NCBI GenBank assembly: GCA_025350885.1
Contig: JANXXA010000048.1
Coordinates: 1 to 6,094 of the forward strand
DNA from: Phenylobacterium sp.
GTDB lineage: Bacteria > Pseudomonadota > Alphaproteobacteria > Caulobacterales > Caulobacteraceae
DNA length: 6,094 nucleotides
Direction: 5' to 3'
Under the pieces are notes generated by a model. The model did not search any database. It had not been told where the DNA came from and saw nothing but the letters and a program-made list of their open reading frames with translations. Numbering within the stretch: the stretch's first letter is position 1; every line of letters starts with the position of its first letter. Made by a program: the position numbers and the translations under genes. This document shows positions 5,583 to 6,094 of the stretch, one piece after another.

Positions 5583-6094
5583 ATGCTTCGAAAGTTCGTC
5601 ATCCTTCTCGCCGCTGTCATCAGCCTGGGCGCCGCCCCGCCTCCGAAGTCGGCCGTGGGGAACGTCGCGCCGGCCAAGGTCGCGCCCGCCAAGCTCGCGC
5701 CTGCCAAGCCCGCGCCCGGGGACTTCGACTTCGACGCCCGCAATCCAGCCAGCCTGATCGCCCTCCTGGCCGCGGCCGGCGCCAAGGCCGCGGTGGCGGA
5801 ACGCGAAGCCGACACGGTGTTCGTCGCGGTCACCTCGGCGTCGGTGGATTTCTCGATGCAGTTCGCCGACTGCAGCGCCGAGGGGCGCGACTGCAAGGCG
5901 GTGCTGTTCGACAATATCACCGACAAGGCGGGGCCGAGCTTTGCCCAGCTCAACGCCTTCAACCAGTCGTCGCTGACCTGTCGCGGCTATGAGGACAAGA
6001 CCGGCAAGCCGCACGTGGTCTATTCGACCCTGCTGTTCGAGGGCGACAGCCGCCAGCGCATGGCCACCCAGATCGCCGCCTGGCGCGGGTGCGT
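5583..6094 (+). CDS. Exported YbjN-domain-like protein, 5' part (runs off the right edge)
   Basis: The frame opens with ATG at 5583 and stays open for 170 codons to the window end, so length and C-terminus are unknown. Residues 1-18 ([18 protein letters not shown]) form a signal peptide with two early basic residues, probably cut after Ala17 or Ala18. Residues 19-46 are a Pro/Ala/Lys linker with APAK repeats. From about 48 a globular domain begins: [20 protein letters not shown] (50-69), then a beta-rich section with DC (96-97), DC (103-104), LNAFNQ (123-128) and C133, and QIAAWRGC (163-170). The N-terminal helix, the central LNxFN and the late aromatic helix recall YbjN-family (putative sensory transduction regulator) proteins, of which alphaproteobacteria have exported versions. 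This assignment is by pattern only. Four cysteines in an exported domain suggest disulfides. No Shine-Dalgarno site is visible. Its function is unknown. Confidence 0.75.
   Translation, partial: MLRKFVILLAAVISLGAAPPPKSAVGNVAPAKVAPAKLAPAKPAPGDFDFDARNPASLIALLAAAGAKAAVAEREADTVFVAVTSASVDFSMQFADCSAEGRDCKAVLFDNITDKAGPSFAQLNAFNQSSLTCRGYEDKTGKPHVVYSTLLFEGDSRQRMATQIAAWRGC
5664..5717 (+). repeat. 15-bp tandem repeat encoding (V/L/P)APAK units
   Basis: Three full 15-bp units at 5664-5678, 5679-5693 and 5694-5708 plus 9 bp of a fourth (5709-5717) encode [15 protein letters not shown] and PAP. Units differ by only one to three bases, so this is a DNA-level tandem duplication as well as a protein repeat. 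It forms the flexible linker between signal peptide and globular domain of the YbjN-like protein. Confidence 0.85.

Noticed and set aside
5534..6014. Two minus-strand frames (142 and 151 codons) opposite the right-edge gene
   Set aside because: Their products are Ala/Gly/Arg-rich without domain features, while the plus strand shows a signal peptide, repeat linker and YbjN-like domain open to the window end.

Overview
The window is very GC-rich (about two thirds or more G+C by eye, with G/C at most third codon positions) and densely coded. Gene content, exported Ala/Pro/Lys-rich proteins and a TTGAC / GCTTAT-type promoter fit an alphaproteobacterium, most plausibly a Caulobacteraceae member (Caulobacter or Phenylobacterium-like). 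This placement is inferred from style and families; no marker gene proves it.

Layout: (1) 2-2458, plus strand. The C-terminal half of a feruloyl-CoA-synthase-type acyl/aryl-CoA ligase runs in from the left edge. It is followed 15 bp later by a complete ThDP-dependent enzyme of the 'acetolactate synthase large subunit'-like (IlvX / benzoylformate-decarboxylase-like) group. The pair looks like one operon of carboxylic or aromatic acid metabolism. (2) 2459-2514 is a short convergent gap with a perfect 10-bp hairpin and a second 6-bp hairpin. (3) 2515-3852, minus strand: an exported protein I cannot name, built from five degenerate repeats, each with exactly four cysteines (20 in total, none elsewhere). 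(4) 3853-4026: its upstream region, with a candidate promoter and a 9-bp inverted repeat just upstream of the -35. (5) 4027-5460, minus strand: a two-gene operon of a QmcA-type SPFH/band-7 membrane protein followed, 3 bp after its stop, by a short NfeD-family membrane protein. (6) 5461-5582: a divergent intergenic region. (7) 5583 to the right edge, plus strand: the start of an exported YbjN-domain-like protein with an APAK-repeat linker, cut by the window end.

Functionally, the left operon is cytoplasmic CoA/ThDP chemistry, while everything to its right concerns the envelope: a cysteine-rich repeat protein and a YbjN-like protein, both probably periplasmic, and an SPFH/NfeD membrane-microdomain pair. 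No mobile element, CRISPR array, tRNA or rRNA was seen. The best candidate for something undescribed is the five-repeat, 20-cysteine secreted protein and its dyad-containing promoter. The second is the pairing of a feruloyl-CoA-synthase-like ligase with a ThDP enzyme whose active-site motifs are unlike true acetolactate synthase.
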